Origin: Methylobacteriaceae bacterium
Lineage (GTDB): Bacteria > Pseudomonadota > Alphaproteobacteria > Rhizobiales > Beijerinckiaceae
DNA length: 64,000 nt
Reading direction: 5' to 3'
Assembly (NCBI GenBank): GCA_947444195.1
Contig: CANEZL010000018.1
Span: 1-64,000, forward strand
Below the pieces are notes generated by a model. That model had not been told where the DNA came from, searched no databases, and was given only the letters and a program-made list of their open reading frames with translations. This document shows, one piece after another, positions 7,667-15,753 of the stretch; the stretch's first letter is position 1, and every line of letters starts with the position of its first letter. The position numbers and the translations under genes are program-made.

Positions 7667-8722
7667 GTGCCGACTCGTTTCCTGATGGGCCCGGACCCGG
7701 TCCAGTCCGGCAGCGACGATCCGCACGGGATCTCCTCCCGGCACTTCCTCAAGCTGGTGGAGGACACCGCCGAGGTCGGCTTCTGGTCGACGGACCTGCG
7801 GGACGAGCGGATGAACGCCTCCGTCGGCCTCTACGGCATCCTGGGGCTCCACCCCTCCGTCGAGCTGACCTTCGGCCTGTTCGCGCAGATGATCCACCCG
7901 GACGACCGCAACGGGCAGGCCGATCCGCTCACGCTCCTGCGCGCGGGCCAGCCGGTGCGCCAGACCTTCCGGATCATCCGGCCCGACCGGACGCAGCGCT
8001 GGATCGCCGGGCGGGCTGAGGCGCTTCTGGGGGACGACAGCCGCCCGAGCATGGCCATCGGCATCGTGCAGGACGCCACCGGGCGCCACGAGGCCCACCT
8101 CGCCGTGGAGCAGTGCCAGGATCGCCTCGACGGGCTGATCGTGGCGACGGGCGCCGTGGTCTGGATCGCGACGGCGGAGGGCGCCGCCGTGGAGACGCCC
8201 CATTGGCAGGCCCTCACCGGCCAGGACCAGAGCGCCTCCGAGGGGGCCGGCTGGCTGGACGCCGTCCATCCGGACGACCGCGCGCGGGTCTCGCAGGCCT
8301 GGCAGGACGCCCTGGCCGGCGGCGTCCTCTACAACACCGACTACCGCATCCTGTGCGTGGACGGGGCCTATCGCTGGGTCAACGCCCGCGGCGTGCCGAT
8401 CCGCGGGCGCGACGGCACCGTGCGCGAGTGGATCGGCGCCTGCCTCGGCGCCGCGGAGCCGGACCTCCTGGCGGCCGCCTCCTCGCCCCGCACGATCACC
8501 GCCGCGCAGATCCGCGCCGCGCGCGGCATGGCCTGCCTCTCGGCCGAGGAGCTGGCCCGGCGCGCCCAGGTCTCCGTCTCCACGGTGCGCCGCCTGGAGG
8601 ACGGCAACGCCACGGTCCAGCCCCGGGCCGACACGGTGACCGCGGTGCGCGAGGTGCTGGAGCAGACCGGCCTCGTCTTCACCTTCGACGCGAGCGGCAA
8701 GCCGGGCGTGCGCGAGGCCTGA
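7667..8722 (+). CDS. PAS-PAS sensor with C-terminal XRE-type DNA-binding domain
   Basis: A 351-residue cytoplasmic protein. PAS 1 covers about residues 25-145 (LKLVEDTAEVGFWSTDL, MIHPDDR), and PAS 2 about 150-275 (WLDAVHPDDRARVSQAW, DYRILCVDGAYRWVNARG). The last 65 residues are a helix-turn-helix of the Cro/XRE type (ITAAQIRAARGMACLSAEELARRAQVS, then STVRRLEDG). There is no kinase or receiver, so it looks like a one-component regulator that reads a signal through PAS. GTG 7667 was chosen because GGAGG lies 8 bases upstream; GTG 7658 and ATG 7685 are alternatives. The AT-rich stretch at 7622-7650 probably contains its promoter. Confidence 0.8.
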   Translation: MPTRFLMGPDPVQSGSDDPHGISSRHFLKLVEDTAEVGFWSTDLRDERMNASVGLYGILGLHPSVELTFGLFAQMIHPDDRNGQADPLTLLRAGQPVRQTFRIIRPDRTQRWIAGRAEALLGDDSRPSMAIGIVQDATGRHEAHLAVEQCQDRLDGLIVATGAVVWIATAEGAAVETPHWQALTGQDQSASEGAGWLDAVHPDDRARVSQAWQDALAGGVLYNTDYRILCVDGAYRWVNARGVPIRGRDGTVREWIGACLGAAEPDLLAAASSPRTITAAQIRAARGMACLSAEELARRAQVSVSTVRRLEDGNATVQPRADTVTAVREVLEQTGLVFTFDASGKPGVREA

Positions 8723-8741
8723 GCGCCCGGGCGGCGGCCGC

Positions 8742-10742
8742 TCAGGCCGCCGTGCTGCGCGCGGCGAGTACCCGCTCCAGGGTCGCCGCGGCCGGGGCCG
8801 GACGGCCGAGATGGAAGCCCTGCAGGAGCGGGCAGCCGAGGGCCTGGAGCGCGGCGCGGTCCTCGGCGGTCTCCACGCCCTCGGCCACCACCTCGAGGCC
8901 CAGCGAGCGCCCGAGGCCGAGCACGGCGTGGACCATGCCCCGCTTGTCCTCGGAGGCGCTCAGCCCGGTCACGAGGCTGCGGTCGATCTTGACCCGGCTC
9001 GCCCGCAACTGGCGCAGGGAGGCGAGGGAGGAGTAGCCCGTCCCGAAATCGTCCAGCGCGATGCGCACCCCCGCCCGCGACAGGGCGAGGAGCTTGCCCT
9101 GCACCGCCTCGATGTCGAGGGCCGTCTCCTCCGTGATCTCGATCTCCAGGAGGCAGGGCGGCAGGGCGAGGGCGCGCAGGCGCGTCAGGATGATCTCGTC
9201 GACCGCGATCTGCGCCATCTCCCGCGGCGAGACGTTGAGCGCCACGCGCACGTCCGGGGCCCCCCGCTCGTGCAGCGTCCGCAGCATCGCGCAGACCTGC
9301 TCCAGGATGAAGCGCAGGAGGGATTCGGTGAGCCCCGACATGCCGGCGGTGGCGACGAGCTCGTTGGGCGGGATCCAGCCGTGGACCGGGTGGTTCCAGC
9401 GCACCAGCGCCTCGAGGCTCACGGGCCTGCCGCCCTGGTCGAAGATCGGCTGGAACCAGACCTCCAGGCTCCCCTCCGCCAGCGCCTGCGACAGGTCGCG
9501 CTCGCAGGCGCGCCGCATCTCGCGGCGGGCGTGCAGGCGCTCGTCGAACAAGCGGAAGCGGTTGCGGCCGGTGGCCTTGGCCGCGTAGAGCGCCTCGTCG
9601 GCGGAGCCCAGCATCCGCGTGAGGCTGTCGGCGGGCCCGAGATAGACGCCGATGCTCATGCCGAGGCGCCCGGAATCGAAGCTCTCGAAGGGTTCGGCGA
9701 TCGCGCCGATCAGCCGCGTCGCCAGGGACTCCGGCGCCTCGCCGCCGGCATCGGGGGCGTAGCAGAGGGCGAACTCGTCGCCGCCGAGCCGGGCGGCGAG
9801 GCAGTCGGGCGGCAGGGCGCGCCGGAGCCGGCGGGCGACCTCGGCGAGGACGCGGTCGCCGGCGGTGTGGCCGTAGACGTCGTTGACCGACTTGAAACCG
9901 TCGAGGTCGAGCAGCATCAGGCACTGGCGGGCGCCGCCGGGCAGGCGCTCCTCCACCCCTTGCGCGAAGCCGGCGCGGTTGAGGAGCGTGGTCAGCCCGT
10001 CATGGGTCGCGCGGTGCCGCATCGCCTCGGCGAGGGCGCTCGCGCTGGCATGGGCCGCCTCCCGCGACAGGGCGAGCGCCGTCGCCTCGTTCTTGAGGCG
10101 GCTCGTCTCGCGGAAGCCCCGCTCGTTCTCCGCGACGCTGCGCAGGAGGGCGGCGAGGTAGAGCAGAACCGTCGCCGCGAGGCAGAGCCGGTCGAAGCCC
10201 CCCGCATAGATCAGGCAGGCGGCCACCGAGAGCAGCGGGGGCGTGATGAAGCAGGTCGGGATCCGCCCATGGGCGATGCCGTGCGTCACGGCGCCCGCGG
10301 TGATGCCGCAGGTCACGGTGAGGTAGAACAGGGTCTGGGGCGCCGTGTAGCCCGCGCAGAGCACGGGCAGGCAGGCCCAGACCAGGCCCGACAACAGCGC
10401 CGCCAGCGAGCACAGGCGCAGGTGCCGGTCGGTCTCGCGCGCGGCTGCCGCGGCCCTCTCGGGCGGATCCTCGGCGGTCAGGGACAGGCCGCTGCAGGGG
10501 GCACGGCACAGGCCGATGCGCAGCAGGTTGGCCACCGTCGAGGCCGCCAGCCAGATGGCCCCCGCATGGCCCTGCCCGGCATGGACCGCCACCAGGGTGC
10601 CGAACACGCCGAGGAGCATGTTGACCGGGATGGCCTGCAGGACGCTCCGGCGCACCGCATCGAGCTGGTCGCGCCGGATCAGCCGGTCGAGACTCTCGGC
10701 GGCCTGAACGGGCGGCGGCGAGGCGCTGTGCTTCCGGATCAT
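8742..10742 (-). CDS. Membrane-anchored GGDEF-EAL cyclic di-GMP protein
   Basis: A 666-residue protein. The first 220 residues hold several hydrophobic helices (VNMLLGVFGTLVAVHA, LCSLAALLSGLVWACLPVLCAGY, LCLAATVLLYLAALL) and form a membrane sensor. The GGDEF domain follows, with an intact GGDEF at residues 320-324, and then an EAL domain beginning EALVRWNHP at residues 444-452, with IALDDFGTGYSSL and KIDRSLV motifs for metal and substrate binding. Both catalytic signatures are present, so it could both make and break c-di-GMP. Its 3' end converges on the PAS-XRE gene with 19 bp between them, sharing a GC-rich hairpin region. Confidence 0.92.
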   Translation of the reverse strand: MIRKHSASPPPVQAAESLDRLIRRDQLDAVRRSVLQAIPVNMLLGVFGTLVAVHAGQGHAGAIWLAASTVANLLRIGLCRAPCSGLSLTAEDPPERAAAAARETDRHLRLCSLAALLSGLVWACLPVLCAGYTAPQTLFYLTVTCGITAGAVTHGIAHGRIPTCFITPPLLSVAACLIYAGGFDRLCLAATVLLYLAALLRSVAENERGFRETSRLKNEATALALSREAAHASASALAEAMRHRATHDGLTTLLNRAGFAQGVEERLPGGARQCLMLLDLDGFKSVNDVYGHTAGDRVLAEVARRLRRALPPDCLAARLGGDEFALCYAPDAGGEAPESLATRLIGAIAEPFESFDSGRLGMSIGVYLGPADSLTRMLGSADEALYAAKATGRNRFRLFDERLHARREMRRACERDLSQALAEGSLEVWFQPIFDQGGRPVSLEALVRWNHPVHGWIPPNELVATAGMSGLTESLLRFILEQVCAMLRTLHERGAPDVRVALNVSPREMAQIAVDEIILTRLRALALPPCLLEIEITEETALDIEAVQGKLLALSRAGVRIALDDFGTGYSSLASLRQLRASRVKIDRSLVTGLSASEDKRGMVHAVLGLGRSLGLEVVAEGVETAEDRAALQALGCPLLQGFHLGRPAPAAATLERVLAARSTAA

Positions 10743-10885
10743 CTCGCCCTGAACTCCGATCTGTCATCCCCGTATCAGACGAGGGTAACGATTCATGACC
10801 ATTGCTGGCCAGAAATCTCGGAGCGCGCGAACGAGACCTTGCGCGGTCCCTCAGGCCGCCGGGGGCGCCGGAGCGCGCCCGGGCG

Positions 10886-11581
10886 TCAGGCGGCCCCGTC
10901 GAGCCGCGCGCTCAGGTGGCGGTAGAGTTCGAGGTCGTAGCGGTTGTAGCTGGCGATCCGCTCGATCAGGTCCGGGCCGGCCTCCGCGAGCGGCCGGCGC
11001 GCCGCCGTCACGTTGAGGGACGGCGCGGCCATGCCGGCCAGTTCGGGAAAGCAGGTCCCGAGCCGGGCGACGTCGTGATCCAGGCTCTCCTGCCGGCCGA
11101 CCCAGACGCAGTCCGCCAGCGTGCGCTTGGCCTGTTCGAGCGCCGCGTCGAGGTCGACCTCGGTGTTGAGCACGTGGTCGCCGAGCTGGCGCACCTGCCG
11201 GTTGAAGATGTTCCGGAACGTGACCGCCGGATCGAGGCTGAAGAACGTCTCCACGTCGCAGGCATGCGCGGCTTCCACGTCCGCGTGACCGGCGCTCGCA
11301 TTCATCCGGGCGAAGTAGTACCACGACAGGCAGCGGTCGATCGGGTCGCGCAGGATGGTGAACGTCCGCGCCTCGGGGAAATGGGCCCGGACATCCGTCC
11401 AGCTGATATGCCCGGAGACCACGTCGTAGGCGCCGAGCGCCGCGGCGTCCGCCCCGGAGAGCCGGGAGGCGTTGAACGGCGGGCTGACGGCCTCCGCGCC
11501 GAAGCCCCGGCACAGGATGTCCCGGAAGCTCGTCCCGGCCGTCTTGGGCAGGTGTAGGAAGACTGCGCGGACCATGCCCAC
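10886..11581 (-). CDS. Sulfotransferase-family protein
   Basis: A 231-residue protein. VFLHLPKTAGTSFRDILC at the N-terminus is the 5'-phosphosulphate loop of PAPS-dependent sulfotransferases, and FTILRDPIDRCLSWYYFARM is the 3'-phosphate binding motif. These enzymes move sulphate from PAPS to a sugar, lipid or protein hydroxyl group. No acceptor can be inferred. The gene is the same direction as, and 143 bp from, the GGDEF-EAL gene, so joint transcription is possible but not shown. Confidence 0.8.
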   Translation of the reverse strand: MGMVRAVFLHLPKTAGTSFRDILCRGFGAEAVSPPFNASRLSGADAAALGAYDVVSGHISWTDVRAHFPEARTFTILRDPIDRCLSWYYFARMNASAGHADVEAAHACDVETFFSLDPAVTFRNIFNRQVRQLGDHVLNTEVDLDAALEQAKRTLADCVWVGRQESLDHDVARLGTCFPELAGMAAPSLNVTAARRPLAEAGPDLIERIASYNRYDLELYRHLSARLDGAA

Positions 11582-11629
11582 CTCGGCGCCGGACGACCGC
11601 CCGGCCTGTGCCTCCCCGGCCCGGGCCCG

Positions 11630-11788
11630 TCAAGCCCGGCCGGGCACGGTCTCCGTGCCCGCGATCGGCTCCGGCGGACGCGGGGCCGGCGGGTTCGGCG
11701 GCGGATCCTCCTCCGGCACTTGCGGCTCCGGCGGATCCTCGATCGGCGTCGGGTCTCCGCCGCCGCGCGGCGTCTTCGGGTGCTGCAT
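11630..11788 (-). CDS. Small proline-rich protein
   Basis: A 52-codon reading frame starting at ATG (11786-11788 on the minus strand) behind GAGGAGGCGCCCC, a good ribosome site. The product is 30% or more Pro with many Glu (IEDPPEPQVPEEDPPP), has no membrane segment and is surely disordered. I do not recognise it. It lies just upstream of the sulfotransferase gene in the same direction. The good ribosome site and the composition support it, but it is short enough to be chance. Confidence 0.45.
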   Translation of the reverse strand: MQHPKTPRGGGDPTPIEDPPEPQVPEEDPPPNPPAPRPPEPIAGTETVPGRA

Positions 11789-11880
11789 GGGGCGCCTCCT
11801 CGGGTCGGGTGCCGCGTCGCGTCGGGAGACAAGCGGGCGGGCCGCCGCCCCGTTCCATCCGCGGGCCCCGCGGGGAGCCC

Positions 11881-12573
11881 CTACGGCAGGCCCCGGCTGC
11901 TCCGGATGCCGAGATGGTCGGCGATGTAGCCGGACAGGGAATTGGCCGCGTTCAGCATGTGCGCGCGCATCCGCCGGGCCGCCGCCTCGCCGTCGCCCTC
12001 GGCCATGGCGGCCAGAACCTCGCCGTGCTCGGCATGCGAGCGGCGGATGCGGCTGCCGTGCCGCAGCTGCGTGCGCCGGAAGGCGGAGAGGCGCATGCGG
12101 ATGCCGAGGGCCTGCTCGGCCAGGAACCCGTTATGCGTGGCCCGGTAGAGCGCCTCGTGGAAGGCGAGGTTGAAGGCGTCGTAGGCGTCGAAATCCCCCG
12201 CCTCCACCAGGGCGGCGGAGGATTCGTGCAGGCCGAGCAGGTGGCTGCGCTCGAGCGGCGTCATCCGGTAGGTGGCGAGCCGCGTGCACATGGCCTCCAC
12301 CTCGGCGGTGGTCTCGAACATCTCGGCGATGCGCTCCGGCGTCATCCGCGTGACCACGGCGCCCTTGCGGGGGCGCACCTCCACGAGCCCGTTGAAGGCG
12401 AGCTGCCGCAGGGCCTCCCGCACCGGCGTGCGCGAGGCCCCGAACCGGTCGGCGATGTCCTGCTCGTCCAGCGCGGTGCCCGCCGCGAGGCTCCCCGAGG
12501 CGATGGCGTCGGTCAGCGCGTTGCGGATCCGGTCCGAGAGGAGCTCGCGCTCCTCGATTGTCTCGCCGTCCAT
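11881..12573 (-). CDS. GntR-family regulator, FCD subfamily, likely regulator of the malonate operon
   Basis: A 230-residue regulator. Residues 10-78 are the GntR winged helix (LLSDRIRNALTDAIASG, LDEQDIADRFGASRTPVREAL, LAFNGLVEVRPRKGAVV). The rest is an FCD ligand domain, with the usual metal-site Asp and three His (FNLAFHEALYRATHN, HAEHGEVLAAM, RMRAHMLN). It is divergent from mdcA with 185 bp between starts, as MdcY (also a GntR repressor) is linked to malonate decarboxylase in Acinetobacter. An inverted repeat over the mdcA -35 region is a natural operator. The start at 12573 (MDGETIEE) was preferred to 12609, which would add 12 residues of unlike composition. Confidence 0.85.
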   Translation of the reverse strand: MDGETIEERELLSDRIRNALTDAIASGSLAAGTALDEQDIADRFGASRTPVREALRQLAFNGLVEVRPRKGAVVTRMTPERIAEMFETTAEVEAMCTRLATYRMTPLERSHLLGLHESSAALVEAGDFDAYDAFNLAFHEALYRATHNGFLAEQALGIRMRLSAFRRTQLRHGSRIRRSHAEHGEVLAAMAEGDGEAAARRMRAHMLNAANSLSGYIADHLGIRSSRGLP

Positions 12574-12642
12574 CCCGCCGCGTCCCGCGCTCCGTCCCGG
12601 CCGGAGCACAACCGAGGACGGGCCGCATCGTCAAGGGAGCCT

Positions 12643-12662
12643 CCTGTCAAGAGATCGACAGG
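12643..12662. promoter_or_regulatory. Candidate operator upstream of mdcA
   Basis: A perfect inverted repeat CCTGTC-8-GACAGG lies between the divergent GntR gene and mdcA. Its right arm overlaps a likely -35 box, so a bound repressor would block mdcA transcription. The link to the GntR protein is inference from position. Confidence 0.5.
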
Positions 12663-12682
12663 TGTCACCCCTGGCATACGAT
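12655..12682 (+). promoter_or_regulatory. Likely sigma-70 promoter of the mdc operon
   Basis: TCGACA (12655-12660) and TACGAT (12677-12682), separated by 16 bp, lie 77 bp before the mdcA ATG. The -35 box matches TTGACA at five of six bases and lies inside the inverted repeat at 12643-12662. Confidence 0.45.
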
Positions 12683-12758
12683 ATCGCGAAATTTACTGTT
12701 CTCTGTATCTCGAAGCGCGCTATATGCGCATCTGAGAATACGAACGGGAGGTGCGGGC

Positions 12759-14405
12759 ATGGCCGACTGGCACAGCGAGGCGCGGCTTCGCGACGAGCGC
12801 ATCGCGGCCGGGCGCGTCCTCGCCGACGGCAAGGTCGTGCCCGCCGGCGCGGCCGTCGACCTCCTGGAGGCGATCCTGCGGCCGGGCGACCGGGTCTGCC
12901 TGGAGGGCGACAACCAGAAGCAGGCCGATTGCCTCGCCCGCGCGCTCGCGGCCTGCGATCCGGCACGCGTCCACGACCTGCACATGGTCCAGTCGGGCAT
13001 CGTGCTGCCCGAGCATCTCGACGTGTTCGAGACGGGCATCGCGAAACGGCTCGACTACTCGTATTCGGGGCCCCAGGGCGGGCGCATCGCGAAGATGCTC
13101 TACGGCGGCCAGATCCAGCTCGGCGCGGTGCACACCTACCTCGAACTGTTCGCCCGCTACTTCGTGGACCTGACGCCCCACGTGGCGCTGATCGCGGGCG
13201 TCTCGGCCGACCGCGAGGGCAACCTCTACACGGGCCCCAACACCGAGGACACGCCGACCGTGGTGGAGGCCACCGCCTTCAAGAACGGCGTCGTGGTGGC
13301 CCAGGTCAACGCGATCGTCGACCGGGTGCCCCGCGTCGACATCCCCGGGGACCGGATCGACTTCGTGGTCGCGGCCGACAAGCCCTTCTACGTGGAGCCC
13401 CTCTTCACCCGCGACCCCGCCGCGATGACCGAGACGCAGATCCTGATCGCGATGATGGCGATCAAGGGGATCTACGCCGAATACGGCGTGCGCCGGCTCA
13501 ACCACGGCATCGGCTTCGGCACGGCGGCGATCGAATTGCTGCTGCCCACCTACGGCGAGCGCCTGGGGCTGAAAGGAAAAATCGCCACGCACTGGGCGCT
13601 CAACCCGCACCCGACCCTGATCCCGGCGATCGAATCGGGCTGGGTCAGCCAAGTCCACTGCTTCGGCTCGGAGGTCGGCATGGACCGCTACATCCGCGCC
13701 CGGCCGGACGTGTTCTTCACCGGCCGCGACGGGTCGCTCCGCTCGAACCGGGCCTTCTGCCAGACGGCGGGGCTCTACGCCTGCGACCTCTTCATCGGCG
13801 CGACCCTGCAGATCGACCTCGCCGGCCATTCCTCCACGGTGACGCGGGACCGCGTCGCGGGCTTCGGCGGCGCGCCCAACATGGGCTCGGACCCGCACGG
13901 GCGGCGCCACCCCTCAGACACCTGGATGAAGGCCGGCCACGAGGCGCAGGGCACCGGCGACCCGATGCTGATGCGCGGGCGCAAGCTCGTGGTGCAGCTC
14001 GTCGAGACCTTCGGCGACAAGCTGGTGCCGACCTTCGTGGAGCGCCTCGACGCGCTGGAACTCGCCCGCAGGACCGGGCTCGAACTCGCCCCCGTGATGA
14101 TCTACGGCGACGACGTCACCCACATCGTCACCGAGGAGGGCATCGCCAACCTCCTCCTCTGCCGCGACGCCGACGAGCGCGAGCAGGCGATCCGAGGCGT
14201 CGCCGGCTACACCGAGGTCGGGCGGGGCCGCGACCGGGCCAAGGTCGAGGCGTTGCGCGCCCGCGGCGTCATCCGCCGGCCGGAGGATCTCGGCATCGAG
14301 CCCCTCGACGCCGACCGGGCGCTGCTCGCGGCGAAGTCGATCAAGGACCTCGTGCACTGGTCGGGGGGCCTCTACGAGCCGCCCGCGAAGTTCCGGAACT
14401 GGTGA
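12759..14405 (+). CDS. mdcA: Malonate decarboxylase alpha subunit (acetyl-S-ACP:malonate ACP transferase)
   Basis: A 548-residue protein of the normal length for MdcA. It transfers the acyl carrier thiol from acetate to malonate, giving malonyl-S-MdcC, in the cytoplasm. Family signs include LEGDNQKQADCLARAL near residue 45, YSYSGPQGGRIAKMLYGGQ, VEATAFKNGVVVAQVN, HGIGFGTAAIELLLPTYG and GGAPNMGSDPHGRRH near residue 370, typical of MdcA and related CoA-transferases. ATG 12759 follows GGGAGG at a spacing of 6. It is the first of seven closely spaced mdc genes. A 7-bp hairpin separates it from mdcC. Confidence 0.96.
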   Translation: MADWHSEARLRDERIAAGRVLADGKVVPAGAAVDLLEAILRPGDRVCLEGDNQKQADCLARALAACDPARVHDLHMVQSGIVLPEHLDVFETGIAKRLDYSYSGPQGGRIAKMLYGGQIQLGAVHTYLELFARYFVDLTPHVALIAGVSADREGNLYTGPNTEDTPTVVEATAFKNGVVVAQVNAIVDRVPRVDIPGDRIDFVVAADKPFYVEPLFTRDPAAMTETQILIAMMAIKGIYAEYGVRRLNHGIGFGTAAIELLLPTYGERLGLKGKIATHWALNPHPTLIPAIESGWVSQVHCFGSEVGMDRYIRARPDVFFTGRDGSLRSNRAFCQTAGLYACDLFIGATLQIDLAGHSSTVTRDRVAGFGGAPNMGSDPHGRRHPSDTWMKAGHEAQGTGDPMLMRGRKLVVQLVETFGDKLVPTFVERLDALELARRTGLELAPVMIYGDDVTHIVTEEGIANLLLCRDADEREQAIRGVAGYTEVGRGRDRAKVEALRARGVIRRPEDLGIEPLDADRALLAAKSIKDLVHWSGGLYEPPAKFRNW

Positions 14406-14417
14406 GCCCCTTGTTCC

Positions 14418-14435
14418 CCTCCCCTTGCGGGGAGG
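14418..14435 (+). other. Intra-operon hairpin between mdcA and mdcC
   Basis: CCTCCCC, a TTGC loop and GGGGAGG form a 7-bp perfect stem in the 55-bp gap between mdcA and mdcC. It may set the relative amount of downstream mRNA or protect the mdcA 3' end. There is no T run. Confidence 0.45.
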
Positions 14436-14460
14436 CGAGCGAACCCCGCGGAGATCCCTC

Positions 14461-14769
14461 ATGGAATCCCTGACCTTCCGCCACGCCACGACGAAGGCCC
14501 TGCCCGGCGCGGCCCCCCACGCCATCACCGGCGTCGTCGCCTCGGGCAACCTGGAGATCCTCCTGGAGCGGGTGCTGCCCCCCGACGCCTGCGAGGTCGC
14601 CGTCGAGACCCCGATCGCCGGCTACGGCGCGGTCTGGGCGGCGGTGGTCGCCGATTTCGTGGCCCGCGTGCAGCCGGGGGGCCTGCGCATCAGCATCAAC
14701 GACGGGGGCGCCCGCCCCGACACCGTGTCCCTGCGCCTCCTTCAGGGCGCCCGGCTGATGGAGCGCTAG
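14461..14769 (+). CDS. mdcC: Malonate decarboxylase acyl-carrier subunit (delta)
   Basis: A 102-residue carrier protein. It bears the 2'-(5''-phosphoribosyl)-3'-dephospho-CoA group made by MdcB and attached by MdcG. The likely attachment residue is Ser28 in VVASGNLEILLER, the conserved position near the N-terminus of MdcC. The rest (EVAVETPIAGYGAVW, GGLRISINDGGARPDTVSLRLLQGARLM) agrees with the family. ATG 14461 follows CGGAGATCCCTC. It is 3 bp from the start of mdcD, so the subunits are probably made together. Confidence 0.95.
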   Translation: MESLTFRHATTKALPGAAPHAITGVVASGNLEILLERVLPPDACEVAVETPIAGYGAVWAAVVADFVARVQPGGLRISINDGGARPDTVSLRLLQGARLMER

Positions 14770-14772
14770 AGG

Positions 14773-15753
14773 ATGCCCGCGAGCACCGATCCGGATGCCG
14801 TCCTATCGGGCGGCGATGAGGCCGGCCCTCCGCCGCCAGCCCGCGCGACGGCGCGGACGGGCATGAGCTGGTACGAGGCCAGCGCCCGCCAGCGCGTCGC
14901 CGCCCTGTGCGACGCGGGCACGTTCGCGGAGTTCCTGGGGCCGACGGAGCGGCGCACCAGCCCGCACCTGCCCCTGTTCGACCTGCCGCGCGCCTTCGAC
15001 GACGGCATCGTGGTCGGCCGCGCCCGGCTCGACGGGAAACCGGTTCTCGTCGCTGCGCAGGAGGGCCGCTTCATGGGCGGCGCCTTCGGCGAGGTGCACG
15101 GGGCCAAGCTGATCGGGCTGCTGCGCGCGGCGCTGCAAGTGCGGCCCGCGGCCGTGCTGATCCTGTTCGACACCGGCGGCGTGCGCCTGCAGGAGGCCAA
15201 TGCCGGCGAGACCGCCATCGCCGAGGCCATGCGGGCGATCGCCGCGCTCCGCGCGGCGGGCGTGCCGGTGATCGGGCTCGTTGGCGGCCGGGCGGGGGCT
15301 TACGGGGGCGGCGGGCTCATCGCCGGCACCTGCGCGCGCCTCGCCGTCTCGGAGAGCGGGCGCATCTCGGTCTCGGGGCCGGAGGTGATCGAGACCAACC
15401 GCGGCGCCGAGGAGTTCGATTCCCGCGACCGCGCGCTGGTCTGGCGCACCATGGGCGGCAAGCACCGCCGGCTCATCGGCGGGGCGGACGCCTTCTGCGA
15501 CGACACGGCGGCGGGCTTCCGAGCCGCCGCCCTCGACCTGATCGCGCGCGCGCCCGCCTTCGACCTCGCAACGCTCGAGGCGGAGCAGGCACGGCTCGCG
15601 GCCCGCATCGCCCGCTTCGGCGATTGCCGCGACGCCGCCGAGATCTGGGCCCGCCTCGGCGTGAACGATCCGGACGCGGTGCCGGCCATGGAGGCCGCCG
15701 CCTTCGCCGAGACGGTGGCGCGGGTGGAGGAGGCGCATCATGACGCTCGCTGA
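14773..15753 (+). CDS. mdcD: Malonate decarboxylase beta subunit (carboxyltransferase-like decarboxylase)
   Basis: A 326-residue subunit of the crotonase/carboxyltransferase fold. With MdcE it decarboxylates malonyl-S-MdcC to acetyl-S-MdcC. Motifs: RTGMSWYEASARQRVAAL at the start of the conserved region, GRFMGGAFGEVHGAKL, ILFDTGGVRLQEANAGE (the oxyanion-hole region) and GGRAGAYGGGGLIAGTC. The first 28 residues are Pro/Ala-rich and not part of the fold, so ATG 14863 (MSWYEA) could be the true start. No biotin carrier or Na+ pump genes (madB type) are present, which indicates the biotin-independent enzyme. It overlaps mdcE by 14 bp. Confidence 0.95.
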   Translation: MPASTDPDAVLSGGDEAGPPPPARATARTGMSWYEASARQRVAALCDAGTFAEFLGPTERRTSPHLPLFDLPRAFDDGIVVGRARLDGKPVLVAAQEGRFMGGAFGEVHGAKLIGLLRAALQVRPAAVLILFDTGGVRLQEANAGETAIAEAMRAIAALRAAGVPVIGLVGGRAGAYGGGGLIAGTCARLAVSESGRISVSGPEVIETNRGAEEFDSRDRALVWRTMGGKHRRLIGGADAFCDDTAAGFRAAALDLIARAPAFDLATLEAEQARLAARIARFGDCRDAAEIWARLGVNDPDAVPAMEAAAFAETVARVEEAHHDAR

